A stretch of DNA of 64,000 nt, taken from positions 1,019,344 to 1,083,343 of the forward strand of contig NZ_JAEQNB010000001.1 in NCBI RefSeq assembly GCF_016722965.1, given 5' to 3'. Origin of the DNA: Tumebacillus amylolyticus. GTDB lineage: Bacteria; Bacillota; Bacilli; Tumebacillales; Tumebacillaceae. Position numbers and translations under genes: made by a program. Shown here one piece after another: positions 27,533-36,387 of this stretch. How positions within the stretch are numbered: the first letter of the stretch is position 1; the number at the start of each line of letters is the position of its first letter. The notes under the pieces are model-generated. The model saw only the letters and a program-made list of their open reading frames with translations. It ran no database searches and was not told where the DNA came from.

Positions 27533-28186
27533 CTAATAAGCCCGGTTCAGCCGGCGTTCGAGGTAGGACACGAACAAGCTGAGCGGGATGGTGAGCACGA
27601 GATAGAAGAGACCGACGAAGATGTAGGTCGAGAACACGTCGAACGTTTCGGAATTGATGATGTCCGCTTGGTACATGAGATCGAGTCCAGCCACGACGCC
27701 GAGGATCGACGAGTTTTTGACGAGGTTGATGAATTGGTTGCCAAGCGGAGGGATGACGACTTTGATCGCTTGGGGCAACACGATGTAACGCATGGTCTGG
27801 ATGTAGGTCAGGCCCGACGAGCGGCCGGCTTCCATCTGGCCTTTGGGCACGGCGTTGATCCCGGCGCGGATCGCTTCGGCGATAAACGCAGAAGTGTACA
27901 CGGCAAGTCCCAGCGTCCCGGAGGCAAACCCGCTCAAATTGATGTGCAGGGCGGGCATCCCGGCGTAGAACAGGAACACGGTGATGAGAAGCGGGATGTT
28001 GCGCAGAAATTCAACGTACGCGGTGCCAAACCAGCGCAGCGGCTTCACAGACGAAATCCGGAAGACGGCGATGATGACGCCGAGCACGAAACTGCCGAGC
28101 AAGCCGAGCAGAGACGCTTCGATGGTGGTCAAGAAGCCATCGAGGTATTCACTGAAATGGTCTGTCAAAATTGTAATGTCGATCAT
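27533..28186 (-). CDS. glnM: Amino-acid ABC transporter permease (GlnM-like)
   Basis: The 217-residue permease has the same fold and the same EAA-loop core (EAGRSSGLTYIQTMRYIVLPQA) as its partner. The start at 28186 (MIDITILTDHF) is preferred because AAGGGGTG then lies at good distance. It probably forms a heterodimer with the downstream permease. An intercistronic hairpin separates it from the binding-protein gene. Confidence 0.85.
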   Translation of the reverse strand: MIDITILTDHFSEYLDGFLTTIEASLLGLLGSFVLGVIIAVFRISSVKPLRWFGTAYVEFLRNIPLLITVFLFYAGMPALHINLSGFASGTLGLAVYTSAFIAEAIRAGINAVPKGQMEAGRSSGLTYIQTMRYIVLPQAIKVVIPPLGNQFINLVKNSSILGVVAGLDLMYQADIINSETFDVFSTYIFVGLFYLVLTIPLSLFVSYLERRLNRAY

Positions 28187-28241
28187 TGGGATCACCCCTT
28201 TCAAGGAGCTTTTCAAAAAAGAGCCTTGCTAAAAATGTCTT

Positions 28242-28277
28242 ACTAAAAAAGGAAGGAGCGGAGGTCGCTCCTTCCGG
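28242..28277 (-). terminator. Intercistronic terminator-like hairpin between glnH and glnM
   Basis: On the minus strand GGAAGGAGCG pairs with CGCTCCTTCC around a short loop, followed by TTTTTT. Lying inside the operon, it probably acts as a partial terminator or as a 3' stabiliser so that more binding protein than permease is made. Confidence 0.75.
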
Positions 28278-28320
28278 TCAGGCGAGCCGGTCATTCAGTT
28301 GTGGCTGCTTGGGGTCGTTC

Positions 28321-29175
28321 TTACTTCTTCGGATCTTCTTTGAACCATTTTTTGTAGATCGTAGCGTAGTCGCCGCTGTCGTTGATTTTCTTGAGGAAGG
28401 TGTTCAGGTATTTGGTGAACTCGTCATCGCCGTGCTTGGATGCGATGCCGTACGGTTCGTCGGTGAACAGGCCGCCGGTCAGGACGTAGGACGGATCTTG
28501 TTGGGACATGCCCATGAGGATCGCGTTGTCGGTGGTCAGCGTGTCGCCTTTGCCGGACTTGAGTGCGGTGAACGCTTGTGCGTAGTCGTCAAATTCGAGG
28601 ATTTGCGCATCCGGTGCTTTTTGCTTGATGTTGATTGCGGAAGTCGAGCCTTTGACGGCGATGACTTTTTTGCCCGCTTTCAGGTCGTCGATCGACTTGA
28701 TGTCGGAGCCTTGCTTGACGAGCAGGGATTGACCCGCTTTGAAGTAGATGTCGGAGAAGTTGACTTGCTTCTTGCGGTCTTCGGTGACCGTCATGGTTGC
28801 GATGATGATGTCGATGTCGCCTTTGTCGAGCATCGGGATGCGGGTCTTGGAGGTGACTTCCTTGAACTCGATTTTGCTTTCGTCGCCGAGGATGTCCTTC
28901 GCCAGAGCTTTCGCGATGTCGATGTCAAAGCCCGCGACAGTGCCGGTTGCCGGGTCTTTCAGGCCGAACAGGTTGGTGTCGAACTTCACGCCTGCCACCA
29001 ATTTGCCGCGCTGTTTGATCGCGTCGAGAGTTGCGGACGTCGCGGTGCCCGTTTTGGAGCCGGAGTCGGTCGTTTTGCCGCTGTCAGAGGAGGAGGAGCC
29101 GCAACCGACGAGTGCGAGAGCTGCAACAGACGAGACGAGAAGCAGGGAGAGTGCTTTTTTCCAAGATTTTTTCAT
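28321..29175 (-). CDS. glnH: Amino-acid ABC transporter substrate-binding lipoprotein (GlnH-like)
   Basis: The 284-residue protein has a lipoprotein signal (ALALVGC, Cys25) and a serine-rich linker. A type II periplasmic-binding fold follows, with KLVAGVKFDTNLFGLKDP, GFDIDIAKALAKDILG and VKGSTSAINIK. GFDIDIA and KGST are characteristic of the glutamine/polar amino-acid family. It captures substrate outside the membrane for the two permeases. GAAAGGGG precedes the ATG. Confidence 0.9.
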   Translation of the reverse strand: MKKSWKKALSLLLVSSVAALALVGCGSSSSDSGKTTDSGSKTGTATSATLDAIKQRGKLVAGVKFDTNLFGLKDPATGTVAGFDIDIAKALAKDILGDESKIEFKEVTSKTRIPMLDKGDIDIIIATMTVTEDRKKQVNFSDIYFKAGQSLLVKQGSDIKSIDDLKAGKKVIAVKGSTSAINIKQKAPDAQILEFDDYAQAFTALKSGKGDTLTTDNAILMGMSQQDPSYVLTGGLFTDEPYGIASKHGDDEFTKYLNTFLKKINDSGDYATIYKKWFKEDPKK

Positions 29176-29192
29176 GAGTGAGAAACCCCTTT

Positions 29193-29918
29193 CTAATGGT
29201 TGAGTCGGGAGAGGAATTGACGGGCGCGTTCTTCACGCGGGTTGGCGAAGAATTCGGCCGGTGTATTTTCCTCCAAGATCTGGCCTTGGTCCATAAATAC
29301 GATGCGGTCCGCCACTTCGCGGGCAAAGCCCATTTCGTGCGTGACGCAAACCATCGTCATGCCTTCTTGAGCAAGCGATTTCATGACGTCGAGCACTTCG
29401 CCGACCATCTCCGGGTCGAGCGCGGAAGTCGGTTCGTCGAACAACATGATCTTCGGCTTCATCGCAAGCCCGCGCGCGATGGCGACGCGTTGTTGCTGAC
29501 CGCCGGACAATTGGGACGGGAACGACTTGGCTTTGTCCGGGATGCCGACTTTGGTCAGGTACTTCATGGCGATCTCGGACGCTTCGCTCTTGCTCAGTCC
29601 GTTGACTTTGGTCGGTGCGAGCAAGATGTTGTCGAGAACGGTCATGTGCGGGTAGAGGTTGAAGTGCTGGAACACCATCCCGATGTCACGGCGAAGTTTG
29701 TTGATGTCGGTGGCTTTGTCGTTGACTTTGGTGCCGTTGACCACCAACTCGCCGCTCGTCACGGTCTCCAAACGGTTGATGCAACGCAGAAGCGTCGATT
29801 TGCCGGATCCGGACGGTCCGATGACGACGACGACTTCACCGGGTTTGATGTGCAAGTCGATGTCGCGCAGGACGTGGAATTGACCGTAGTGCTTGTTGAT
29901 CTGCGAAAAATGAATCAT
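29193..29918 (-). CDS. glnQ: Amino-acid ABC transporter ATP-binding protein (GlnQ-like)
   Basis: The 241-residue ATPase has Walker [11 protein letters not shown] loop in [15 protein letters not shown], signature [16 protein letters not shown], Walker [15 protein letters not shown] and H loop in CVTHEMGFA. All are typical of GlnQ/ArtP. The start at 29918 ([12 protein letters not shown]) is the family-like one; an in-frame ATG at 29942 has its ribosome site less well placed. It is the first gene of the operon glnQ-glnH-glnM-glnP. No clear promoter was identified upstream. Confidence 0.9.
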   Translation of the reverse strand: MIHFSQINKHYGQFHVLRDIDLHIKPGEVVVVIGPSGSGKSTLLRCINRLETVTSGELVVNGTKVNDKATDINKLRRDIGMVFQHFNLYPHMTVLDNILLAPTKVNGLSKSEASEIAMKYLTKVGIPDKAKSFPSQLSGGQQQRVAIARGLAMKPKIMLFDEPTSALDPEMVGEVLDVMKSLAQEGMTMVCVTHEMGFAREVADRIVFMDQGQILEENTPAEFFANPREERARQFLSRLNH

Positions 29919-30088
29919 GGTGTGTGTGACACCCCCTTGCATTTCCTGTCTAGAAAAATGACTGCATTAAGAATAGTGGCAATACTACGGCAACATACGC
30001 AAACCTACAGAAAACTATTTCGGAAGTTTTTCGTGGGTCTGGGAAAACTACGCAAAAACCCCTGCGGGGTGGGAGGAGGCGGTCTGTG

Positions 30089-30346
30089 ATGAATTTGGTG
30101 GATCAGATGTATGAACTGTACAAAGACCAGTTGGTCGGCGACGAGGAAGACGCGATCATCATCGTTAGCGGAATTCTGGAAGACCTCGAACCCGAGCATA
30201 TGTTGGAATGGATTCAGGGCATGTCCCGAATGGAGCTGTTCGAGATGCTCGGCAATTACTTGGTGGACAAGTTGAAAAACAAAATGGCGGAGGAAGGAAT
30301 CGGCAAGCACAACGGGGACTTCCCGCACGACGGGGTGATCCATTGA
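30089..30346 (+). CDS. Small acidic protein resembling DUF6154
   Basis: This 85-residue acidic protein reads LVDQMYELYKDQLVGDEEDA near its start, followed by IIIVSGILEDL and helical segments (MSRMELFEMLGNYLVDKLKNKM). It resembles small DUF6154-type proteins of Bacillales, whose function is unknown. GGGAGGAGG precedes the start; GTG 30086 and ATG 30089 are adjacent alternatives. Its stop codon overlaps the probable TTG start of the CDF exporter gene, suggesting translational coupling. Confidence 0.65.
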   Translation: MNLVDQMYELYKDQLVGDEEDAIIIVSGILEDLEPEHMLEWIQGMSRMELFEMLGNYLVDKLKNKMAEEGIGKHNGDFPHDGVIH

Positions 30347-31317
30347 GCGGCGGTGTGAAGCAGCGGGGACGGTTCATCCGCCGAAACGACGCGAACACGA
30401 TCCAAGCGTCGGTGTCGCTCGCTGAGAAAAACGATCGGATGAAGCAAGGCGAGCGCGGAGCCTGGGTTTCGATCTTCGCGTATCTGTTCCTCTCGGCGTT
30501 GAAATTGTCGGTCGGGCACTATGCGGGGTCGAAAGCGCTGTTCGCCGACGGGCTTAACAACGCGACCGATATCGTAGCTTCTGTAGCGGTGCTGATCGGC
30601 CTGCGCATCGCCCGCAAGCCGGCCGACGAAGATCATAAGTACGGTCATCGCCGAGCGGAGACGATCGCGACGTTTGCGGCCGCTTTTATCATGGCGTCCG
30701 TTGCCGTCGATGTGCTTTGGGACGGCGTGCAGAGTTTGATGCGGGGAGAGGCGATTACGCCCGACCTCATCTCGATGTGGACGGCGTTGTTCTCGGCGGG
30801 CGTGATGGTCTGCGTCTATCTCTACAATTCGCGGCTTGGCAAACGAATCAAATCGCAAGCCCTGCAAGCGGCGGCGGCCGACAATCGGGCAGACGTCTTG
30901 GTGTCGCTCGGGGCCACGGTCGGCATCCTCGGAGCACGATTCGGCTGGCATTGGCTCGACCCGGTGATGGCGCTGGTCGTCGGAGTCATCATCGCGAAAA
31001 CGGCGTATGAGATTTTCTACGAAGCGGCCCATGCGCTCAGCGACGGCTACGACGAACGGGAGTTGGGCGAGATTCGGCAGTTGATTCAATCGTCTGACGG
31101 CGTGTTGGAAGTGCGCGACTTGAAAGCGCGTCGTCACGGAAGCGACGTGCATGTCGATGCGGTGATTGCGGTCGACGCCAATCTGAGCGTTCAAGAAAGC
31201 CATTGCCTCACCGATCAAGTGGAGCAAACGCTGACCGACAGGGAAGAAATCGAGCAAGTGATGATTCATGTCGAACCGTTCGTCCCGACCGGCAGTGAGA
31301 CGGAAACTCAAAAATGA
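30343..31317 (+). CDS. Cation diffusion facilitator family metal exporter
   Basis: About 324 residues with six membrane segments and a C-terminal cytoplasmic domain. The metal-site motifs are NNATD in helix 2 (KALFADGLNNATDI) and DNRAD in helix 5. The Asn/Asp-rich sites, in place of the HxxxD of zinc exporters, resemble manganese exporters of the MneP/MntE group, so manganese efflux is a fair inference. HRRAETIA and VRDLKARRHGSDVHVD are family segments. TTG 30343 overlaps the upstream stop as TTGA and has GGGGTG upstream; a start at ATG 30439 would be shorter. Confidence 0.8.
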   Translation: MSGGVKQRGRFIRRNDANTIQASVSLAEKNDRMKQGERGAWVSIFAYLFLSALKLSVGHYAGSKALFADGLNNATDIVASVAVLIGLRIARKPADEDHKYGHRRAETIATFAAAFIMASVAVDVLWDGVQSLMRGEAITPDLISMWTALFSAGVMVCVYLYNSRLGKRIKSQALQAAAADNRADVLVSLGATVGILGARFGWHWLDPVMALVVGVIIAKTAYEIFYEAAHALSDGYDERELGEIRQLIQSSDGVLEVRDLKARRHGSDVHVDAVIAVDANLSVQESHCLTDQVEQTLTDREEIEQVMIHVEPFVPTGSETETQK

Positions 31318-31330
31318 GGAATTCAGTCTG

Positions 31331-31361
31331 TTGCCCATTGGTGTCGTTGGTAAGGTATAAT
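31331..31361 (+). promoter_or_regulatory. Possible promoter of the soluble histidine kinase
   Basis: A consensus TATAAT at 31356-31361 has TTGCCC at 31331-31336, but the 19-base spacer is long. It is 54 bases before the kinase start. Confidence 0.4.
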
Positions 31362-31414
31362 GTCAGGTATCTAAACCAAGTACAAGTGCCTGAACGTATA
31401 AGGGGTATGAGAAT

Positions 31415-32557
31415 ATGCTAACAGTCGTGCAGGGTTTCCGTGCCCGCATGCAGGAGCGCATTCGGGAATTCACCTACCGCTGGTGGACGGATCGCCATGA
31501 AGACAATCAGAACTTTTTTTACCATGTGGAAGACAAATTCTACGAGCAGACGCTGCGACAGGAAGCGGAGGAGCTCTTGGACATCGTGTTCTCGTCGTTT
31601 TTCGGGCCCGCTCGGGAAAAAATGCTGCAGTGGGCCCGCGAGACCAGCGCCAAGCGTGCCGTACAGGATGTCCCGCCCGAAGAGGCGATTGAGAGATTTC
31701 GGATGTTCCGCCGCGTGTTGCAGCAGTTTTTTATGGAGTATGCCGAGGAGCAGCAACTGGATTTGCCGCTGAGCTTGCAAGTGGCCGAAGAGATGACGCA
31801 CAACGTCGAGCTCGCGATGCAAAACTGGATGGCCTGCTACATGGAGCTGAAAAACTCCTACCTCAACGAGCAGAAAAAACGCTTCGACGTCGAACGTCTC
31901 GCGTCGATTGGACAGATGGCGGCGGGTGTTGCGCATGAGGTGCGCAATCCGTTGACGGCGACGCGGGGATTTTTGCAACTGCTCGCCGAAGTGCAGCCGC
32001 ATGCGTTTTTGAACATCGCGATGGAGGAATTGGATCGCGGAATCGATACGATTTCTTCGATGCTCGACGTCGCCAAACCCCCGGTGCCCGATGCGCCGAA
32101 GTCGCCGTTGCTCATGGCACCGCTGTTGAAGCATACGGTCGATCTGTTTCACGACAAGCAGTACAAAAAGCGGGTCGTCTGTGAGTTTCAAGACGAGGAC
32201 TGCACGGTCTTGGGACGGCGCGAGACGTTGAAACAGGCGTTTTTCAACGTGATCAAGAACGCGTTGGAAGCGATGAAAGACTTGGAGGACCCCGTGCTGA
32301 CCCTGCGACACTTTCGGCGGGGTCGGACGTTGGTCATCGAAGTGCAGGACAACGGCATGGGGATTCCGGCGGGCAAGCTGCACTTGCTGGGCACGCCGTT
32401 TTTTTCCATGAAAGACGCGGGGAACGGGTTGGGGTTGACGATGGTCTACCGCACGATGCACGAGCATTTCGCCCATGTCACCGTCGAAAGCGACGAAGGG
32501 CAGGGCGTGTTGTTCCGCTTTGAGTTTCCGATGGAGAGCTCGGTTCAGGTTTTGTAA
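31415..32557 (+). CDS. Soluble histidine kinase (sporulation-kinase-like)
   Basis: The 380-residue protein has no membrane segment. The N-terminal ~155 residues are helical and of unrecognised type. A HisKA domain follows with phosphoacceptor in GVAHEVRNPLTATRGF, then HATPase motifs NVIKNALEAM, VQDNGMGIP and GNGLGLTMVYR. The H-box and N-box are close to those of sporulation phosphorelay kinases (KinA-KinE). No response regulator is adjacent, which fits a phosphorelay kinase acting on Spo0F. That role is inferred. Confidence 0.75.
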   Translation: MLTVVQGFRARMQERIREFTYRWWTDRHEDNQNFFYHVEDKFYEQTLRQEAEELLDIVFSSFFGPAREKMLQWARETSAKRAVQDVPPEEAIERFRMFRRVLQQFFMEYAEEQQLDLPLSLQVAEEMTHNVELAMQNWMACYMELKNSYLNEQKKRFDVERLASIGQMAAGVAHEVRNPLTATRGFLQLLAEVQPHAFLNIAMEELDRGIDTISSMLDVAKPPVPDAPKSPLLMAPLLKHTVDLFHDKQYKKRVVCEFQDEDCTVLGRRETLKQAFFNVIKNALEAMKDLEDPVLTLRHFRRGRTLVIEVQDNGMGIPAGKLHLLGTPFFSMKDAGNGLGLTMVYRTMHEHFAHVTVESDEGQGVLFRFEFPMESSVQVL

Positions 32558-32646
32558 TAATTCGTTATTTGCAATTTCGTGTGACTTTGCCCATACTAAA
32601 GACTGTCATTCTTATGACTAGACTTCTAACGAGGAGGTCTCTCCGC

Positions 32647-34005
32647 ATGCAGAAAATCCACTTTGTGGGGATCAAAGGCTCCGGGACGAGTGCCTTGGCG
32701 CAGATCTACGCGCGTATGGGGATTCAAGTCACGGGTTCGGACAGCGCGGATGTTTTTTTCACCGACGCTTTGCTGAACGGAGCCGGCATTACCCACATCG
32801 TGACTCCGTCCGCTGACAACGTGACGGACGTTGACATGGTTTGCCACTCTCCGGCGTATGGAGATGACCATATTGAGATCAAAGTTGCGAAGGAAAAGGG
32901 CATTCCGGTGCTTTCTTATCCTGAGCAACTCGGCCAGTTGATGAACGACAAGCGCACGATTCTGATCTCGGGCACGCATGGCAAGACCACGACGACGTCC
33001 ATGATCAGCAACCTGTTGTTGAAGACGGGGCTCGACCCGATGGTTGTCATCGGGAGCAAGAACTATGACATCGGCTCCAACTCGCGCTTTGGCGAGGGCT
33101 ATCTGGTCGCGGAGGCGTGCGAATACCGTCGCAGCTTCCACAACTACAATCCGACGATTGCGATCGTCAACAACATCGACTTCGACCATCCGGACTATTT
33201 CCATGACTTGGAGGACGTGTTCTCGGCGTTCCAGACGTTCGTGGACAAAGTTCCGGCAGACGGCGCGCTGATCGCTTGGGGCGACCAAGAGCTGTGCCGC
33301 AAGTTGAAGACGGAGGGCCGCACCGTGTATTTCGGCCTGAACACCGACAACGACATCTATGCGACTCATGTGGAGGAATCCCGCGGTCGTTTGAAATTCC
33401 GCGTGTGGGAACGAGATACGGAACTCGGCGTCATCGAAGTCCGTGCCTTGGGCCGCCACAACGTCTTGAATGCGTTGGCGTCCGTCGCGGTGACGCGCTT
33501 GCTGAACGTTCCGTTCTCCGATGTGCAGGCGGCGTTCTCCGATTTCCGCGGCGTGTACCGTCGCTTCGACTACCTCGGTCAGTTTGAGGGGTTGGAGCTG
33601 TACGATGACTACGCGCATCATCCCAGTGAGATCGAGACGACGCTTCGAGCGACGAAGCTGTCGTTCCCGGAGGACACGTTGCTGACGGTGTTCCAACCGC
33701 ACACGATCTCGCGGACCAAGAAGTTCCTTGAGGACTTCGCTCAAGCGTTGACCTTGTCCGATGAAGTGATGCTCGTCAAGATCTTCCAATCGGCTCGTGA
33801 GAAAGGCGACGAGGCGGAAGCGTTGACTTCAGAATTGGCAGAACAGATTCGCTCGCGTGGCAAGAAAGTCATCGTCGTCAACAACCTCGAAGAAGGCGCC
33901 GAGTGGATTCGCCGGGAGAAATCCTCGCAGCGCGGGTTGGTTTTGACGATGGGCGCAGGCGATGTCCGAGGCATCGCCGAGCAACTTTTGTCGGTAAAAG
34001 CATAG
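32647..34005 (+). CDS. murC: UDP-N-acetylmuramate--L-alanine ligase (MurC)
   Basis: The 452-residue protein starts MQKIHFVGIKGSGTSALA, has the ATP loop GTHGKTTTT (about 109-117), the central EACEYRR.F.NYNP.IA and NIDFDHPDYF, and the C-terminal YDDYAHHPSEI and FQPHT.SRT. These agree with Bacillus MurC. It adds L-alanine to UDP-MurNAc in the cytoplasm, the first peptide step of peptidoglycan synthesis. GAGGAGG lies about 10 bases before ATG 32647. A strong terminator follows. Confidence 0.9.
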   Translation: MQKIHFVGIKGSGTSALAQIYARMGIQVTGSDSADVFFTDALLNGAGITHIVTPSADNVTDVDMVCHSPAYGDDHIEIKVAKEKGIPVLSYPEQLGQLMNDKRTILISGTHGKTTTTSMISNLLLKTGLDPMVVIGSKNYDIGSNSRFGEGYLVAEACEYRRSFHNYNPTIAIVNNIDFDHPDYFHDLEDVFSAFQTFVDKVPADGALIAWGDQELCRKLKTEGRTVYFGLNTDNDIYATHVEESRGRLKFRVWERDTELGVIEVRALGRHNVLNALASVAVTRLLNVPFSDVQAAFSDFRGVYRRFDYLGQFEGLELYDDYAHHPSEIETTLRATKLSFPEDTLLTVFQPHTISRTKKFLEDFAQALTLSDEVMLVKIFQSAREKGDEAEALTSELAEQIRSRGKKVIVVNNLEEGAEWIRREKSSQRGLVLTMGAGDVRGIAEQLLSVKA

Positions 34006-34012
34006 GGAGTGG

Positions 34013-34047
34013 AGAGACCGGAGGTGTGTGTCCGGTCTCTTTTTTTC
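34013..34047 (+). terminator. Rho-independent terminator
   Basis: AGAGACCGGA pairs with TCCGGTCTCT around an eight-base loop and is followed by seven T. It closes the murC transcript. Confidence 0.9.
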
Positions 34048-34061
34048 TATGCCAGCCATGT

Positions 34062-34067
34062 TATAAT
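34062..34067 (+). promoter_or_regulatory. -10 box of the fumarase promoter
   Basis: A consensus TATAAT lies 61 bases before the fumarase start. The -35 region falls in the T tract of the murC terminator and is not clear. A small GCGGG/CCCGC hairpin follows in the leader at 34093-34107. Confidence 0.45.
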
Positions 34068-34128
34068 GAGAGACGATGCTTGTTCGGAACCTGCGGGGCT
34101 CACCCGCTTACTTAAAGGGGATAGACAA

Positions 34129-35661
34129 ATGCAACAATTCAAAGAATCCATGCTCAAATTGATCATCGAAACTTCGACCAACCTCCCGTCCGACGTTCGC
34201 GTGGCTGTCACCAAGGCACGTCTCGCCGAAGAACTGGGCAACCGTTCCTCGCTGGCTCTCGACACCATCGCCGAGAACATCGTCATGGCGCAAGAGGAAG
34301 AGTCTCCGATCTGCCAAGACACCGGCATGCCGACGTTCCACATCCATGTCCCGGTCGGTGCCAACCAGATCGTGATGAAAAAGCAAATCCTCGAAGCAAT
34401 TGCCGAAGCGACCAAACTGGGCAAACTGCGCTCGAACTCCGTCGACTCCTTGACGGGCGAAAACTCCGGCAACAACCTCGGCCCGGGAACTCCGGTTGTT
34501 CACTTTGAACAATGGGAACGCGATGACATCGAAGTCAAGCTGATCCTCAAAGGCGGCGGCTGCGAGAACAAAAACATCCAGTACGCACTCCCGACCGAAC
34601 TCGAAGGTCTGGGCAAGGCAGGCCGCGATCTCGACGGCATCCGCAAGTGCATCTTGCACGCGGTGTACCAAGCGCAAGGCCAAGGCTGTTCCGCAGGTTT
34701 CATCGGCGTCGGCATCGGCGGCGACCGCACCTCGGGCTATACGCTGGCGAAGGAACAATTGTTCCGCCGCGTGGACGATGTGAACCCGATTGCAGACCTC
34801 GCGAAGCTCGAAGAGTACATCATGGAAACCGCGAACCATCTGGGCGTCGGCACCATGGGCTTCGGCGGCAAAGTCTCCCTGCTCGGTTGCAAAATCGGCG
34901 TGATGAACCGTCTGCCGGCTTCGTTCTACGTGTCGGTTGCCTACAACTGCTGGGCATACCGTCGTCTGGGCGTCGTGCTCGATGCACAGACCGGTGCGAT
35001 CAACGAATGGCAGTACAAAGAAGAAGTCGACGCCATCGACACCACGAAGCGTCAAGTCGAAGGCGATGCAGGCACGCGCACGGTGGTTCTGCAAGCTCCG
35101 ATCACCGAAGAACAAATTCGCGATCTCAAAGTCGGCGACGTTGTCATCTTGAACGGCGAGATGCACACGGGCCGAGACGCGTTCCACAAATACATGATCG
35201 AGCCGGAACACACGACTCCGGTCGACTTGAACGGCGGCGTCATCTACCACTGCGGTCCGGTGATGTTGCAAGACGAAACGGGCGAATGGCACGTCAAAGC
35301 GGCGGGCCCGACCACTTCGTCCCGCGAGGAACCGTACCAAGCGGACATCATCAAGAAGTTCGGCCTGCGCGCGATCATCGGCAAGGGCGGCATGGGTCCG
35401 AAGACGTTGAAAGGCCTGCAAGAGCACGGCGCGGTCTACCTCAACGCCATCGGCGGCGCGGCGCAATACTACGCGCGTTGCGTCAAGAAAGTCAAAGGCG
35501 TCGACCTGATGGAATTCGGCGTCCCGGAAGCGATGTGGCACCTCGAAGTCGAAGGCTTCGCAGCGATCGTCACCATGGACTCCCACGGCAACTCCCTGCA
35601 CGCAGAAGTCGAGCAAGAGTCCCTCAACAAACTCTCCGACTTCGCAGCGAAAGTCTTTTAA
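34129..35661 (+). CDS. Class I fumarate hydratase (iron-sulfur)
   Basis: The 510-residue protein fuses the alpha and beta parts of class I fumarase. The alpha part shows SPICQDTGMPTF, GPGTPVVHFEQW, GCSAGFIGVGIGGDR and AYNCWAYRR; Cys62, Cys187 and Cys274 are the likely ligands of the 4Fe-4S cluster. The beta part begins near VLQAPITEEQIRDLKVGD and contains GEMHTGRDAFH and IGKGGMGPKT. It interconverts fumarate and malate in the citric acid cycle. Many Bacillales use only the iron-free class II enzyme, so a class I form is notable. AAAGGGG precedes the ATG. Confidence 0.9.
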   Translation: MQQFKESMLKLIIETSTNLPSDVRVAVTKARLAEELGNRSSLALDTIAENIVMAQEEESPICQDTGMPTFHIHVPVGANQIVMKKQILEAIAEATKLGKLRSNSVDSLTGENSGNNLGPGTPVVHFEQWERDDIEVKLILKGGGCENKNIQYALPTELEGLGKAGRDLDGIRKCILHAVYQAQGQGCSAGFIGVGIGGDRTSGYTLAKEQLFRRVDDVNPIADLAKLEEYIMETANHLGVGTMGFGGKVSLLGCKIGVMNRLPASFYVSVAYNCWAYRRLGVVLDAQTGAINEWQYKEEVDAIDTTKRQVEGDAGTRTVVLQAPITEEQIRDLKVGDVVILNGEMHTGRDAFHKYMIEPEHTTPVDLNGGVIYHCGPVMLQDETGEWHVKAAGPTTSSREEPYQADIIKKFGLRAIIGKGGMGPKTLKGLQEHGAVYLNAIGGAAQYYARCVKKVKGVDLMEFGVPEAMWHLEVEGFAAIVTMDSHGNSLHAEVEQESLNKLSDFAAKVF

Positions 35662-35668
35662 GCAAAAA

Positions 35669-35706
35669 GAGCCCCTGTCCACTTCAAGTGGGCAGGGGCT
35701 TTTTTT
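35669..35706 (+). terminator. Rho-independent terminator
   Basis: AGCCCCTGTCCACT pairs with AGTGGGCAGGGGCT around a short loop, with a T run after it. Confidence 0.9.
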
Positions 35707-35787
35707 CATCGTCGCTCACTCCGGAAACTTTTTGAGTGCCTGTACGTACATACTAGTAGATACGCCATGTCAAGGGAGGGAGTTTCC

Positions 35788-36069
35788 ATGAACAACAAGC
35801 CCACATTTTTTCAAAACGTCGCCGGGATGTTCAAGGACAAGCAGACGGCGTTTCGCGACAAGTTGCTGATCGTCGGCGGGATTCTCTACATTCTCTCCCC
35901 GGTTGACTTGATTCCCGACTTCATCGTCCTGCTCGGCTACACCGACGACCTCGCCGTCGCCATCGGGACGTACCGCCTGTTCCGCCGCGTCTACAACGAC
36001 TTCGTCCGTCGCTCGCAGATCGTCTCCGAACAGCATTTCAATCCCATAGACAAGCCCAATCATCGGTAA
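35788..36069 (+). CDS. YkvA-family (DUF1232) small membrane protein
   Basis: The 93-residue protein carries the DUF1232 core LLIVGGILYILSPVDLIPDF followed by GYTDDLAVAIGTYRLFRRV. The SPVDLIPDF motif is diagnostic for the YkvA family, which has one or two hydrophobic segments and no known biochemical role. ATG 35788 follows AAGGGAGGG at good spacing. It is a single gene upstream of the argS leader. Confidence 0.85.
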   Translation: MNNKPTFFQNVAGMFKDKQTAFRDKLLIVGGILYILSPVDLIPDFIVLLGYTDDLAVAIGTYRLFRRVYNDFVRRSQIVSEQHFNPIDKPNHR

Positions 36070-36072
36070 AAG

Positions 36073-36101
36073 TTGCATCCCGCAATCCCTCTGGATATAA
36101 T
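36073..36101 (+). promoter_or_regulatory. SigA-type promoter of the argS T-box transcript
   Basis: TTGCAT at 36073-36078 and a consensus TATAAT at 36096-36101 are 17 bases apart. Transcription would start about 7 bases later, at the base of T-box stem I. Confidence 0.75.
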
Positions 36102-36107
36102 AGGTCA

Positions 36108-36359
36108 AGAACGTCTGCGATGAGGAAAGTATCCAGCCTGCGTTGACACACAGCGAGCCGGGGATGGTGGGAGCCCGGTCAGGAGCAAGCATGGAGAAGC
36201 GCACCTCGGAGATGCCCCCCGAACAGGCGGGGCCGGGTCTGCCCGTTACAGCGCAAAGCGGCTCCTTTTTTTCTAGGTAGAATCAGGAGCAACAAGAGTG
36301 GTACCGCGGGAGCAACAGCTCTCGTCTCTTATCTTTTTAAGAGACGGGAGCTTTTTTTA
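36108..36359 (+). ncRNA. T-box riboswitch leader of argS
   Basis: This leader fills the 318-base gap before argS. It has the stem I features GATGAGGAAAGTA and CAGCGAGCCGGGGATGGTGG, the antiterminator T-box AGAGTGGTACCGCGG (36295-36309), and a terminator formed by AGCTCTCGTCTCTT (36318-36331) and AAGAGACGGGAGCT (36339-36352) followed by T. A CGC arginine codon at 36200-36202, in GAAGCGCACC, fits the specifier position. Uncharged arginine tRNA would stabilise the antiterminator and turn on argS. The specifier assignment is by pattern. Confidence 0.9.
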
Positions 36360-36387
36360 TTTCATACAAAAAGGTGAGTGTTCACAC

